Source: Antitrichia curtipendula
Taxonomy: Eukaryota; Streptophyta; Bryopsida; Hypnales; Leucodontaceae
Direction: 5' to 3'
NCBI GenBank assembly: GCA_951230915.1
Contig: OX579638.1
Location: 25,562,696 to 25,626,695 of the forward strand
Length of the DNA stretch: 64,000 nucleotides
Of this stretch, positions 33,991 through 46,143 are shown piece after piece (the first letter of the stretch is position 1; the number at the start of each line of letters is the position of its first letter). The position numbers and the translations under genes are program-made. Under the pieces are notes generated by a model. It ran no database searches. It was given only the letters and a program-made list of their open reading frames with translations, and was not told the DNA's origin.

Positions 33991-35116
33991 TGTGGCTTTA
34001 CACTACGGCAAAGGATCAAGAGGCCGTCGATTTCGACCAATCAAATTGCAAGAATCCATGAAATCTTGAAATTTTGACCTCTTGACCCTTCACACTAGAA
34101 GGCACAATCGAGAGTCCGTCGCCCTCCAAAGTGACATATCTGGCAGAAAATTAATTACATGTTGACGGACTCTAGACCATAGTTTGGGTCGAGCAAAAAT
34201 GGAGATCCAAACTATGATGAAGAGTCCATCGAATTTTTTTCCTAGAAAATCAGATTTGTTCTCTCTTTTCACACACTTTTTTATTTTTTATTTTTTATTT
34301 TTTATTTGTCGCCATTCAATGAACCTAGTCCCCTTAACCTTCTTCCCTTCAATGACCGATGTCACCCTTCTATTTCATTTATACCCTTCATATTCCTTGT
34401 TTGATGGTAAGAGCATCTCTAGCAATGCGCGTCACAATCAATGCGCCAAGTGGTTTAAAGAGTGTATCAGGTTGGAGGAAGGGCCCGGCGCTTTACCATT
34501 GCCCCAACGTCAACACTCGAAATTCAACATTATGTCAGCAAATCCCGGATTACAAGGGATAGAATTAATTATCAGCTAGAATAAGCATGTCTAGAGCTGC
34601 TGCAATTGGTCACAGTTCTTCAAAGTGAGAAATTCGAGGCAAAATTTTACTAATCTTGTCAGTAGCGCGTAGCATGTCAACCATGTGAGACACTACAGGA
34701 TAAAGTGCCGCCATGGATTTTTGAAGTGGCCTCCGTTGAATATTGACACAGGCTGCAACTGGTAAATCACTAAAAACTCCCTAGGCACGTCAAATCATAT
34801 GGCACGTCAGTGTGGCTCGCCCCAATGGACATGCTCTAGGAGCATGTGCTGTGATTTTTTTTCCAAGGCCATTTTGGACTCCTTTCTCATGTTTTTTTTT
34901 AATCTTTTGCTTGAAAAAATTGACACATAGGTGAGGTTAGGACTTTGAGCTTGGCCTTTGGAGGCTTCACATTATGGCCGTCCAAGTTGAGAGGCTGTGC
35001 CCAAACTATGGTTGAGAGTCCAACAAAATGGACTCTTTAATGAACATATCTTTGGACTCTCACCCAAAGTTTGGGCACGGCCTCTCAACTTGGTCGGCCA
35101 TAGTGTGAAGCGACCC
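33991..35116. mobile_element. TIR element inside element 8, with TGAG duplication
   Basis: Ends TGTGGCTTTACACTACGGC (33991) and, in complement, GGTCGCTTCACACTATGGC (to 35116). They agree at 15 of 19 positions. TGAG flanks both sides (33987-33990 and 35117-35120). Element 4 at about 21784-21810 gives the uninterrupted sequence. There is no transposase. Near the right end, about 34978-35102 is a further fold-back containing GGACTCT arms. Superfamily not assigned. Confidence 0.65.
34411..34836. mobile_element. Probable PIF/Harbinger-type MITE P3
   Basis: The left end, GAGCATCTCTAGCAATG, follows TAA (34408-34410). The right end in complement is GAGCATGTCCATTGG, followed by TAG. It is shorter than P1 and P2 and less certain. 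Confidence 0.5.
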
Positions 35117-35180
35117 TGAGTTGCCCCAAATCGCTATCTTGCCAAAAGCAAAAATTGCACTTTGGTCGTTTAGGGGCTAA

Positions 35181-36715
35181 ATTAAGAAATCTGGTTGGTT
35201 GGCTGAGCACGCACAGAAGACAATTTTGTTCATCATAAGTATCTCTCCTTTTCAAATCATGTCTTTTACCTCATTAATGAACAATGGTCTGACCTGACAC
35301 ATGACTTCTTCTTTTGCATACTGTAGCTCTCGTGTTCCTCGCAAGTTGCAAACTCGCAACATGGCCCATAACTCCCATGGAATAAAATGTCAACTCGTAT
35401 TAGACTCCTTTCTGTCAGAGCTCGCAAAATTTCGCAATAAGAACAAAACCCACACACACACACATGACTTCCTGGCCAGCTGATATTATCAATCAGAGTG
35501 CCTTGGATTTCTTGACACACCGTAGACCCAAAAAACAGTAGCAACAAGCCAAAGAAAAAAAAATGGTAACAAGGCCAGAGAAAAAAAATGGTAACGGAGC
35601 CAAAGAAAAAAAAATGGTAACAAAGCCAAAGAAAAACAGTAGTAAGGTAACAGGTCCAGAAATCACACACCTAACAACTGAAACTGAATTTTGGGAAGGC
35701 ATAACTTCTAAAAATATTTTTCAGTAAATTTTCCTTGAAAGAGAAGTGGATTTGGCATCTAACCTAAGCCGTTTCATATTTTTCGGAACTATTTTAAAAA
35801 TAGTTATGAAAATTCTGAAGTTGAAGCGGCATGGGGCTCCAAAATCGTCCACCCCTGAAATGTACACTGTTTGTACATCAATGAAGGTTATGAAAAAACA
35901 GCATGTACAAATTGTGTACATTTTTAGTAACCAGACAAATATCCAAATATTTCTCACCAGCCTCACCACCATTCAGAACACGGGTTTTCATTAAAAAAAA
36001 AATTTAGAAACTCTAAGTCACTGAGTCCAGAATCTTTTGCAGAGGTTGAAGAGGATGAACGTACGAGAGGCATTTTATCCATGACGCGCGATGTGACGTC
36101 ACGTGGACCAGTTGATGTCACGGTGACGAGAAGTTGATGCCCGGTGACGTCGGGTGGGGGTATCAGACCAGCCTCATTTTTCCAACGTCATGGTCTCCTC
36201 CAGAGAAAAAATCCGACTGCCTCGATGGGTGGTCCGATAAAGTTAAAATTGATATTTAGAAAGAAAAAAAGGAAACCCCTAGTAGGGCTGTTGACCCTAA
36301 GTTAGTCGGCTGGAGAACCCTTTTGGGGACTCGTGGCCACATATCTAAGTTTAGTCTCGTGACTCCCAAGGTTGCAAAACCTCCAAATATTTCAACTGCC
36401 AAATAAGTCTTCGGTGTAAAAAATCTACCCCCTAATGTAGAAGAGCTCTTGAGGGCCTTCTTTGCACTAGATTCCTTCCTAGTATGAATTCAAAATCTCC
36501 AAATTTAGATCGCTCTTGGACTCTAACGTCAGTCAGAAATTGTCTTCCGAGGTTTGACTTTTTTTCCCATAGAAATGGTTGTGGAATTTGGACTTGAAAA
36601 TATTGTAATTATGTGGTGTTAGTGTGTAAGGCCCGTAGTCATAGTTGTAGTTTTATGTTGCTCCTCATGCTTGGAATTTTTTCTTTATTGCGATTTACCA
36701 TTCTAATTTAGGAGA
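35181..36715. other. Intergenic region with repeat fragments
   Basis: No gene. About 35700-35860 shares the interior block of the T1/T2 elements. About 36060-36200 is GC-richer and holds several ACGT-core motifs. Confidence 0.45.
35546..35652. repeat. A-rich minisatellite, about four units of 26-28 bp
   Basis: The unit is AAGCCAAAGAAAAAAAAATG plus GTAACA, with small changes between units. The minus-strand open frame here is translated repeat. Confidence 0.85.
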
Positions 36716-37650
36716 TCATCCCCTAAAGTTCCATGGCTATGTTTTCACCAAAAACACTCGTGAACTGCCATTTTTAGTACAAATACCAAATTTTTGGAAA
36801 AAAACTTTATTTGACACACGTGACAGTAGGATCTTGTAGTATGCTGCCTTCAGAACATGTGATAAAAATTTCAGAACTTTCCACCACATGGATTGCAAGA
36901 TATAAGCATTCAAAATCACTGAAATCGTTTTTTTTTGACCCTGCGAGAAAATGGGCAGCTGCACTTCAGAAGCTCACTTTTCTGTGAAAAAATGTCTAAA
37001 ACGGTGGTGCTTCTTTTGGATTCTTTTTTCTAGACAAGTTGGCTACATGCTTAAAAAATTTGACATCATTTGGAATTGTACAACATATAGGAAAAAAACA
37101 GTAAGTAGAACGAAGTAGAGAATGATTCAAATACAAAATTGTTAAGAATTTAGTTATGGAATTGGAAAATGCCAATCTCAATGGTTGAAATGTTGTTATA
37201 AACAATCTACATCCTATGGTTTTATTTTATTTCAAAAATATTGAAAATTGAGTAAGATAAAGGACTTCAAAGTTTATTTTAGAATAGAGATTTCATAATT
37301 GTCCGCAAACTAAAATTCCTCATAACTTTTGACTCATTTGTCAAAATGGAATGATTCAAAGCTTTTCACATCTATATAACTCTAGAAAATCAAATTCAAA
37401 TTTTTGTTTATGAAAAAAGTGTTTTTTTCTGATCTACTTGGATTGCTTGGCGGGGGAAAAAAGTAACATATTAGGCCATAACTTTTGACTTGTATTTCCA
37501 AATGTCATGAAATTTAGTGCATATGAAAGATATTCCTTGCGCACAACTTCTATTAAAATTTCAGCCAAAAATATGAAAATCTCCGGTCACAAGTACTTGC
37601 CCAAAATTTCTATATTGCCAAAAAACGCATGATGGTCCTTTAGGGGTTAT
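36716..37650. mobile_element. TTAA-type element 9 with altered target repeats
   Basis: Ends CCCCTAAAGTTCCATGG (36720) and GGTCCTTTAGGGG (to 37646). The flanking tetramers are TCAT and TTAT rather than TTAA. The interior is close to elements 4, 5 and 8. Confidence 0.75.
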
Positions 37651-37832
37651 AGTGTTTGATTGTTATTGCTATGATTGTTAATAGCTATAGAAGATGCACA
37701 CATTGCTTCTTTAGGGTACATAGCAATAAAAATATTTTTCTTTTTGTAAAAACTAGACATAAAAGATTGATGGGATACACGTGCCATTCACCAATTGGTG
37801 GTCAAATTTCATCAATTCATTAATTGTGCTTG

Positions 37833-38859
37833 TTAACCCCTAAAGGATCGTTTGTCCCCTCAGGGGACAATTTGGATTTGGGTAGGTTCCTATGACCTCA
37901 ATTTTTTGTGAAATTTTCAAAACCTTTTTGAAGATGTGTAGTTCTACGAGAGCTTTGTGGGTATATAATTTTTATTTCAATCGATGCTCGGGAGAAAAAG
38001 TTATGGCACAATAAGCCAAAAGCGAAGGTTGAAGGGCAATACCAAAAAATCACAAAAAGTCAAATTAAAATTAAACTTTTTTTCTTCCTAAAGTATTATG
38101 TTCTTGTCTACATGTGAAGCTTTGAATCACTCCATTTGGACCAAGAATGAGAAAGTTATGGACAATCTTAGTTTTTTGGGATAATCTAAGCATTTTCTTG
38201 AAAAAATAGCTTATAGGATTCATTTCTTAATGCAATTTTTATAATTTTCTAAAACAAATTGTTAGTTAGGATTGTGTTTGCTTGTTAGAACAATCCCACC
38301 ATTCGTATAATTGTATTTCAATTTCATCTTAGAGGTATTAAAGACCGTCTATTTTTTTCTTCAATCTTGAACCTACTTCTATTTAACAAATTTTTAATGA
38401 ATAAAAATTAAGTGTTTTTTTCTTTAATTTTTTTCCCTAGATTCTCAACTTAAATATTCAACACAAAAACTTAGAAAATCAAAACTGATAGTACAAAATA
38501 TTTAAGTTAAGAAGATTCAAAGCCAAAAAACCTAGTCAAGGAAGATGCAAGAAAATGATTTTCTTCACTTTGGATGCAAATATCTTGCAATCTATGTGAT
38601 CAAAGTTTCTGAAATTTCTTGCATACATTTGTATATTAGTTTAATATAAGATTTTATGGTTAGATATGCAAAAAAAAAAATAATAAAAAAAAAAATAATA
38701 ATAATAATAAAATAAATAATAATAATAATAATAATAATAATATATTTATCTATTTATTTATTTATTTATTTATTTTTAAATTATTATTATTTTTTGCAAT
38801 AGAAGTGGTATTTTTAGTGTATTTTGATGGAAAAAAGGCCTTGGTTCTATAAGGGTTAA
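37833..38859. mobile_element. Non-autonomous TTAA element 10
   Basis: TTAA at 37833-37836 and 38856-38859; ends CCCCTAAAGGATCG and GGTTCTATAAGGG. It is 1,027 bp and its left part is close to elements 2 and 3. It contains a long A/T simple repeat near the right end. Confidence 0.82.
38671..38777. repeat. A-rich, (ATA)n and (TTTA)n simple-sequence tract
   Basis: Poly-A passes into AAT triplets and then TTTA units. It lies inside element 10. Confidence 0.9.
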
Positions 38860-39424
38860 ATTACCCCACTTCACTCCATATTGGTTATTTTCAGGAAGTA
38901 ATTTGGACTACAATTGATATATGATAAATGGGATTGTCGTATGTAATTTGTATAATTCATATCCATATTTTATAAGAATATGTATGCATTTTGTATGTAT
39001 TTGTATATATAATGTATGTAATGTATATATACAGTATAAATATTTTGTATATCATGTGTATTTCATATTTTATATCCTAGACGGCTTTGGATTTTTTAGC
39101 AAATCTAATTCCTTCTACAATCCAATGACACTTGTTCAACAACGTTTCATTTTAGAAAGAAAACAAGTTTGACAAGATGGGGGTTCGTTTCAATTTGTTT
39201 CTCTTAGATTAACAGTGAAGAATTTCTTAAGCCGGGGAGATAGGGTAGAGCAAGGCATTTGTATCTTTTCTATATCGCCATTAGAATATGAAACTTTGAT
39301 TGTTTGAAATGATATGTAAATAGTTTATTTTTCATATTTCAATAAAATTGTTGATCAATACATTTGAGGCAAAATTTTATTTTGCACCACTAGAGGTGCT
39401 ATAGTAATTTCTCTTTGATTGTCT

Positions 39425-39880
39425 CTTCATGCAAGGGTGCCCCAAGAGGCAAAATCAACTTTATACTATCAAATAAAATAAATTCAACCATCCAAGAAGT
39501 CGAACTCATGGGACAAAAAAGTTGGCATCGACAAAGTTCATAGAAGTCTAAAAAAAAAAGTGAAAAACTCAACGAAGAACTTGATAACGAGTTAAGGAAG
39601 AATAGTAATCCATAATTCCTTTTTTTAAACTGTCTTTTAATTTATTCACTAGTCTCGATTGACTCTCTAGCTTCCTTTCATTTGACACTTCATGCAAGGA
39701 TGTCCAAAGAGGCAAAATCAACTTTGTTAGTGTCAAATAGTAGAAATTCAACCATCCAATAAGTCATACTCGTAGGAAAAAGTCAAAATCAACAAAGTTT
39801 ATAGAAGTGATAATAAAGAAGTGAAAACTTGACGGCGAACTTGAGAACAAGTTAAGTCATGTTGCGACAAAAAGGAAGAA
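39425..39880. repeat. Two-copy tandem duplication, period about 263 bp
   Basis: CTTCATGCAAGG begins at 39425 and 39688. In both copies it is followed by AGAGGCAAAATCAACTTT, a TTCAACCATCCAA block, a CAAAGTT-ATAGAAGT block and an AACTTGANAACNAGTTAAG block. Confidence 0.8.
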
Positions 39881-40380
39881 TAGGAACTCATTATTCCCTT
39901 TCCTTAAAAATTGTTATTTTCATTTATTCCATGGTCTGCATTGCATTGACTATCTAGCTGCATTGTTGAATATGTTAAAAAAATTTAGTGTGAAGAAATG
40001 GAAGAACCCTACAAACAGGTAAATTAATATCATGCAGTGCAAGATATTCTTCACTGTGTTACCAAATTTTCTGTATTTGCACATTTAACTACTGACCACA
40101 GGTATTATTTTATTTTTATTTCTCTCTTAAATAATCAGTTCTGAGATGGGAAATCATAAATAATTGTACATAGACCACTTCTTCAAATGATGGGAATATT
40201 TGACTGTTAAGGGAATTGACGGAGGAATTGAGGTCTGCCGCTAGTGTTAAAAAAATGAAGCCTGGACCTCTGATGAGATTGAGTTTATTTTTAGATATTT
40301 GGACCAACTAACACGAGCACTTTGACTCTGATGGACAATTTCATTCTTATTAAATTGGCAAAATATATTCTGCAGGACTA

Positions 40381-40621
40381 TTGAAGGTCGGCCAGGGAGA
40401 ATTGACCCCGTTATTGCCCCGTGTTTTACTCCTGGAGAAAACACATGAATTTTTAATTTTCCACCTATGATAAAATCTGGAAAATCTGCAATTCTAGAGG
40501 CCACAAATTAGCTAGGAGAGGTGAAGAAATATAAAATTAATGGGGCATGGAATAGGGGGCAAATTTTACACTTACCCTTGGATGGGGCAATAAGGGGGTA
40601 AATTCTCCCTAGCCGTCAAGG
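40381..40621. mobile_element. Short MITE with long inverted ends
   Basis: The left part (40381-40420) and the right part (about 40584-40621) pair over about 38 bp. Shared cores are AGGGAGAATT and TTATTGCCCC. It is 241 bp with no coding capacity. The target duplication is unclear. Confidence 0.65.
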
Positions 40622-41002
40622 CTAGCAAAAGAATAACTCATTCCAAGAAATAATTTTTTTTTTTATGACATCTAGTTGGAAAAAAAAATTCATGAAATGG
40701 AGGGTAACAGCTTACACCGAAATGCTTCCGAAGAAGCAGTTGAGTATCATTTCTATTATTAGATTGTCTAATTTTTTTTGTTGGATCTAGATGGAAGTTG
40801 GAATTCAAGATAATATTTTAGATTTTGTTCTATGCATTTATTGGACATTGGATGAATAAACCGTGAATCTTCAAAGCGGTGGAAAAATAATATAGGTGTT
40901 TCTAAAACAAATGGCCTAGACTTTTATGAATATACAAAGTATATTTTAGACAAAATTTTGGAGGGTTGAATTGAGAAAGGGTCACGTTCAGTGCACTTAC
41001 TT

Positions 41003-41955
41003 TTAACCCCTAAAGGACCAAGGGGGGTTTCCAGCGAGACATTCCAAAAACTGTGACTTTTTGGTATGTTAATTCAAAAAAGAAAATCAAAACTTTTTTT
41101 TGGAATTTCAACTGTACAAAACTAAAGTAAATTATTTTACCAAAGTGTAGAAAAAATTTCAGCCCTTTTCACCGCGCAGATTAAAAGATTATAGCATTTG
41201 AAGTGAGAAAAAAAACTTTTTTCCAATCCTGCAAAACAGGGTCAGCAGACTTGGGCCTCATTTGGAGTAAAAATTTTGTTCTACACAAACATGAGATTTT
41301 TGACCATTTATAAGTATATGATATTAGGTTCACTCACAAAAAAATTTAGAAAAAAATATAGAGTCTAGCTTATTCTAAATCACCCTACAATGCAAGGAGG
41401 TTTAATGAATTGGCAATACACTAGTTATTTTTTTGTGCAATGAGGAAATATTTTATTTGAAATCCAAACGGTGAAAAATTAGAGACTAACATTTGGAATA
41501 TTTGGCAAAAATTTCAAGAATTTTGACTTCACTAATTGCAAGATAATAGGGTTTGAAGTTAGAAGAAAATGTTTTTTCTTGAAACTACCCCAACATAGCT
41601 AACAAAGTTTGACTGCTCGTAGAATGTGATTGGACAACTAAAATTTATATTTTTTTAAATAATTGTATGCCATACTTTATTAGTTACATACATGCCAAAT
41701 TTCAAAACTTTATGATATTTTTTGCAAAAGATTCTCCAAAGATTCCCAAATTGCCCAAGCTGCCCGAAAAGTTCAAGGCAACATAACTTTGGATCCGGGC
41801 ACCCGATCGGAAAAAAAATTAGTTTTTCAAGAAGGAGGTACATAATTCCACATTGTGTCCAAATTTCATGAACATCCAACCGAAAATGACTTTGTAGGAA
41901 CCTACCCGAGATTTCTTGCGTACGCTGAACGGACACTTGGTCCTTTAGGGGTTAA
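41003..41955. mobile_element. Non-autonomous TTAA element 11
   Basis: TTAA at 41003-41006 and 41952-41955; ends CCCCTAAAGGACCAAG and CTTGGTCCTTTAGGGG, a 16-bp perfect inverted repeat. It is 953 bp with no transposase. Confidence 0.9.
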
Positions 41956-42543
41956 ATCATGAAGTCATGATTGTAGACCTTTTGGCCAGTACACAACATT
42001 ACACCTATTGGATTCAAACAAAATTATACCAAAAGAACACTAATTTATGGATATTCCACATAAAAGTGGTAGACTCATTTTTGACATTAAAACTACTACA
42101 CTAAATAGTGAAGTTAGGTTTTCTTACACTAATTTATCAACATTTGACACTATCTAAAATATTTATTGTTATTGTACTAGAATGCACTACTTTTGAATTA
42201 GGAATTATTGTAATTGGTACTTATGAACCTCTAAGAGTACAAATGGAAATGCATGTTGAAATAATTGTTGGCTTTGATGGTTTGTAAAATACTTTTCTTG
42301 GGGTAAGACAACTTAATTATTCTAGCAATTTGATTTTTCCATTTAGATAAGTTATAACTGGTCAAAACAAAATCATATATTGTACACGGATAGCAAATTC
42401 AACTTCAATTAATTTTTGTTTAAAGTGTCAAAAAAATTGCTAATTTTTGGAAATTGGTAGTTGAATCTACAAATAGATGTAAAGTGGTTTGCCAAAAATC
42501 CATAGAATCCGTTGAGTCAAATACCAATATGTCATTTGACCAT
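41956..42543. other. AT-rich intergenic region, no gene seen
   Basis: Nothing supportable. Confidence 0.5.
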
Positions 42544-42841
42544 CATTACAAAAAATTTCAGCCCTCAAAAATGTTGTTTAGAAAGGTTTTTCGGCACCCT
42601 CGGCGGTGCAGTTACAGAAAAATAAAATAAAAAATAATTTTTTTAAAATTAAATTAAATTTTTAAAAATTTAAAAATTAAAATTCTCCAATGTGACGTGG
42701 CACAAGTAGTGCCACGTCAGAATCTCCCCCAAAAAAATTTAAAAAAATTTAAAAAAAATTTAATTTAATTTTTTTTTCCCTAATTGCACCACAGCCCTGC
42801 AAAACTTGCGGTACTACCGAGGGCTGAAATTTTTTGTAATG
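42544..42841. mobile_element. Fold-back MITE with perfect 23-bp ends
   Basis: The first 23 bp (CATTACAAAAAATTTCAG...) and last 23 bp are perfect inverted repeats. The middle is A/T-rich around a stem, TGACGTGGCAC with loop AAGTA. The CAYTACAA start suggests a CACTA-like derivative. The adjacent trinucleotides (CAT and CTT) are only a weak target duplication. Confidence 0.75.
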
Positions 42842-42899
42842 CTTCTATCAGAATTTTTTTTACAAGTGAAATAAAGAAATTACTTCATTGACATTTAGT

Positions 42900-43170
42900 G
42901 AGAATGAAGGGTGGAAAGTTTGTGTTTATAATGGAATCCATTGTCCATCATGAATCCTCAAAGGGTGTGGGATAATTTGAAGGTCGAAGCTTTGACTGTA
43001 CATTGTCAAAACATAGAAATTGTGTTCTAAATAGAATTTCAGACTCCATTTAGATATAGTAGAAAAAAAAATTCAAAAAGCTTTGAGCTAAATTAATATG
43101 GAAAATCAAGATAATTTTCATCTCCAAAAATCATTTGAGATTTTGAGTCTCCCATCAAAAGTTATGGACA
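42900..43170. repeat. Half copy of the fold-back family
   Basis: It matches one arm and flank of the palindromes at 22816 and 46400 (ATTGTGTTCTAAATAGAATTTC, then a CATCAAAAGTTATGGACA block) without a matching second arm. Confidence 0.6.
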
Positions 43171-44838
43171 TAATGTATTTGGATAGCAGCTTTAACTTAA
43201 GTTAATTAAAATAAAAGTGCCAATTATTTTTACTAATTGTAGGACCAAATAACCAAATTTCAACTATTTATACTAATTTCAAACATTCATTCCAATTATT
43301 CCACAAAACTCTAGCTGGCTCTTTGCTCAACCATATCTCACATATACATTGTTGGTAGACCTCCATTTTTTAATGCAAGCCCCTGATACCATTCAGTAAT
43401 TAGATCATATGTTACAAATTTTAAAAAAGGTTAATAATCCTATCTTTTTTTTTAAACTTTTGGAATATTTTCTAATTTTAGATCCAACTTTTTTTGGGGG
43501 GTAATTCCTCCAAGGTTCCAATGACAATCCAGAAGTGTCTTTTTATTTTGTGGAATAATTGGACTCAATGTTTTTTCCATGAAGATGCACAATGATGTTC
43601 ATTAAATTCATAGAATGGTAGATGTTTAACTCAATTCCAAGCCTTTAAAACTCAATTTCATATTGAATGCAAATTACACTATATAGGATGCAAGAGAGCA
43701 AAATTAGGTCCTACAATAGAGCTTCAATTTAGGTTGGAGTCCATAATGGCTCAACCTACCTTATATGAATGAGCAATTATTGAATAGAGATGCCATACAA
43801 ACGTCATGATAATTATACTAAAGAAGTTTATTTGATTAGTGTAAAAGTTTGAATGTAAGGCTAAATTGGATTATTGTTGAATGAGTGTGATCTAATTAGT
43901 ATAAACATTTGGATGAGTTTATAATGTAAATAGGATGAATGTTGACAAAAGTGTATAAGAGTTGGATGACTATCCCCTAAAACAAAACACTAGCTCCCCT
44001 ATACATTGAAAATCCAAGGCTTATTTATTAAATAAATAAATTATTTTGGAATATACATAGATATGGAATAAAATACATGTATAGATATAATATAAATACA
44101 TAATATATGAACATGGTTTATGGATAAGGTTACATATTTGGAGATATGTTCATACATATACATATAATTGCATATTCCATATTTTTTATGTTGGAATTGA
44201 AAACAAATATAAATATATCATCCCTATATTTGAATATTGTCAATAGTCTAGAAAAATTTCCAATAATCTGGAAAAGAAATCAACTCTAGATGGTATTTTT
44301 GAACACATGAGTGGCTATAACAACCACACTATTTGAGATGTTTGAATTGGAGCTGATGGTTGACAAATTTGAAGAAAATTAGAACACTAAAAAAAAATGT
44401 TATTTTAGATATTGTAGTTTGATATTATATATACAATCAAGAATAAAATTGAGTATATTTTAACAAAAACCAACTTCAACATCCATTTCTGATCAATTTA
44501 AGTCATGAATATAGGGATTACTTTATGAAAGTATAAATCCAAATAGTCAAGTTCATAAATGTGAAACCAAAAAGTAGAAAGGAATTAGATTCTAAAAAAT
44601 CAAAAATAAAAGTGGTTACGTCTCTTCTACTCAATATTATTCACCAATTTGTCAACTTTGGCGCTACTATGCTCCAATCTCTATTTTGATCTCCTAGCCA
44701 ATTTGTGTGTGTTTTCTTCCACTCTATGTGTCTTTTTTGTGTGGTTAGGATTCCTTTATTGTCACAGGAACAAAAACACCAAACTTTGGTGCAACTTTCA
44801 AGTGGTGTACAGATACAAAAAGTTGTTGCTTATGTGGC
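43171..44838. other. AT-rich intergenic region, no gene seen
   Basis: No supportable gene. A stretch at about 44030-44220 is rich in ATATA/TACAT motifs. Confidence 0.5.
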
Positions 44839-45300
44839 ATGAGACAACTTGTTGTAGAAAATCTCGAGAAAGATGTTGAGATCAAGATTGAAAGACAAAA
44901 TGGAGGGCGTCCAAAGCTTCTTATAGACCAAGAGAATATGCATTGTGTCACTTTCGTTATTAAATGTCAATTGAGAACATCTCAAATAACTAAACATCTT
45001 TCTTTTGAAATAAATAAATAATTGTCTATTATTACTATGAGGCGTGCTTTGAGAGAGATTGGATTGGATGCTGAAGTGCAACAAAAAAAGTCATGGTTGA
45101 GTTGTAAGCATGTCCTTGCATGCTCAAGATTTGCTCAAAGGTACAAGAATTGAGTTGTTGATAATTAAAAACATGTGATCTTTAGTTGTGAGACAAAGAT
45201 AAATAGGTTTTAACTTCCCAGATACATATGTCACTTTGGTTACTTTAGAAACAATATGAGACCTTCTATAGGATACATTTTAAATGTTGAAGCTAATAAT
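44839..45300 (+). pseudogene. Tc1-like transposase pseudogene A (N-terminal part)
   Basis: One frame reads a Tc1-type paired helix-turn-helix region: NGGRPKLLIDQEN, then TKHLSFEINK, MRRALREIGL and RFAQRYKN. It then reaches KHVIFSCETKINRF, which corresponds to the first catalytic block (normally FSDETKINRF). In-frame stops occur at 45019-45021, after RFAQRYKN, and twice more soon after. The first catalytic Asp has become Cys. Nothing recognisable of the second half remains. It is clearly dead; I cannot place the terminal repeats. Confidence 0.8.
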
Positions 45301-46140
45301 TTAAAAATATTCAAATTATTATAGCATTACTTTTTTGAAGCATATTGAATTACAACTATATAGTACATTGTAATGATCTATAGTACATAAATTATAAATC
45401 TACAAAAGGAATAGTCTAAAAAATAAGGGAGAAACGTGCATGAAGAGCTTCTATTTTCCATATGTAAATAGACAAAATAATGAACAACGTCTCATATTTT
45501 GGGTTGTTATTTGTTCATTTGTTCCAACTTAGATCTATGGCAAGTGATTTTCAAGGGTGCATTGCATAGACAGGACGTAGCTGTTGGAACATTTTATATA
45601 GTACTTGGGATGATACTACTTGTGGATGTTTCAATTTCCATGGTTTTTCTTCTTATTGTACATATCCTATTCTTTTGTATGATTTGTTTGTATGAATTGT
45701 TCAATATATGATATTTGTATATGTGTTGTTTGTGTAGGTTGTGTTCAATAATAGTTAGAATGTACGTATTGTGCAAATCAACCCTAGAACCACGTAAAAA
45801 AATTTGAATTACAATAGGGACATGTTTAAATGCCTCAAATTTCAATTTTAACTATCATAGGGTGTAAGAAATGAACGGAAAGTAGTAGTAGAAAAGAAAT
45901 AAGGATATATCTATTGTGAAATAATAGCTAAATAGCTCCCATAATAAATAAAAATTGACACATGTATATATAGATTAGAAGGTATGGTGAAGTACCTGGG
46001 TTTAACTCAGATAGTAGGTCATGGTGTTGGATCGGGAATAGAGAATGTGTTGGACCACAACATGTCCATTAGATTGTGAAGCATGGTGGTAGATTTGTGA
46101 TGATTTTGAGATGTTTAATAGCTTTTGGCCTATGAGTATG
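45301..46140. other. AT-rich region, no gene seen
   Basis: The remainder of transposase A may lie here but is unrecognisable. Other open frames carry no known motif. Confidence 0.45.
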
Positions 46141-46143
46141 TTA

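Larger units (their letters stand above)
33095..35180. mobile_element. TTAA element 8, with a nested element
   Basis: The left end is TTAA (33095-33098) plus CCCTTACAGGTC. The right end is CGTTTAGGGG followed by CTAA (35177-35180), a one-base decay of TTAA. The interior matches elements 4 and 9, and the 1.1-kb insert at 33991 interrupts that match cleanly. Confidence 0.75.
38860..41002. other. AT-rich intergenic region
   Basis: No gene. It contains the tandem duplication at 39425 and the short MITE at 40381. Confidence 0.5.

Noticed and set aside
35266..35702. 134- and 69-residue minus-strand frames with repeated Phe-rich segments
   Set aside because: They are translations of an A-rich minisatellite.
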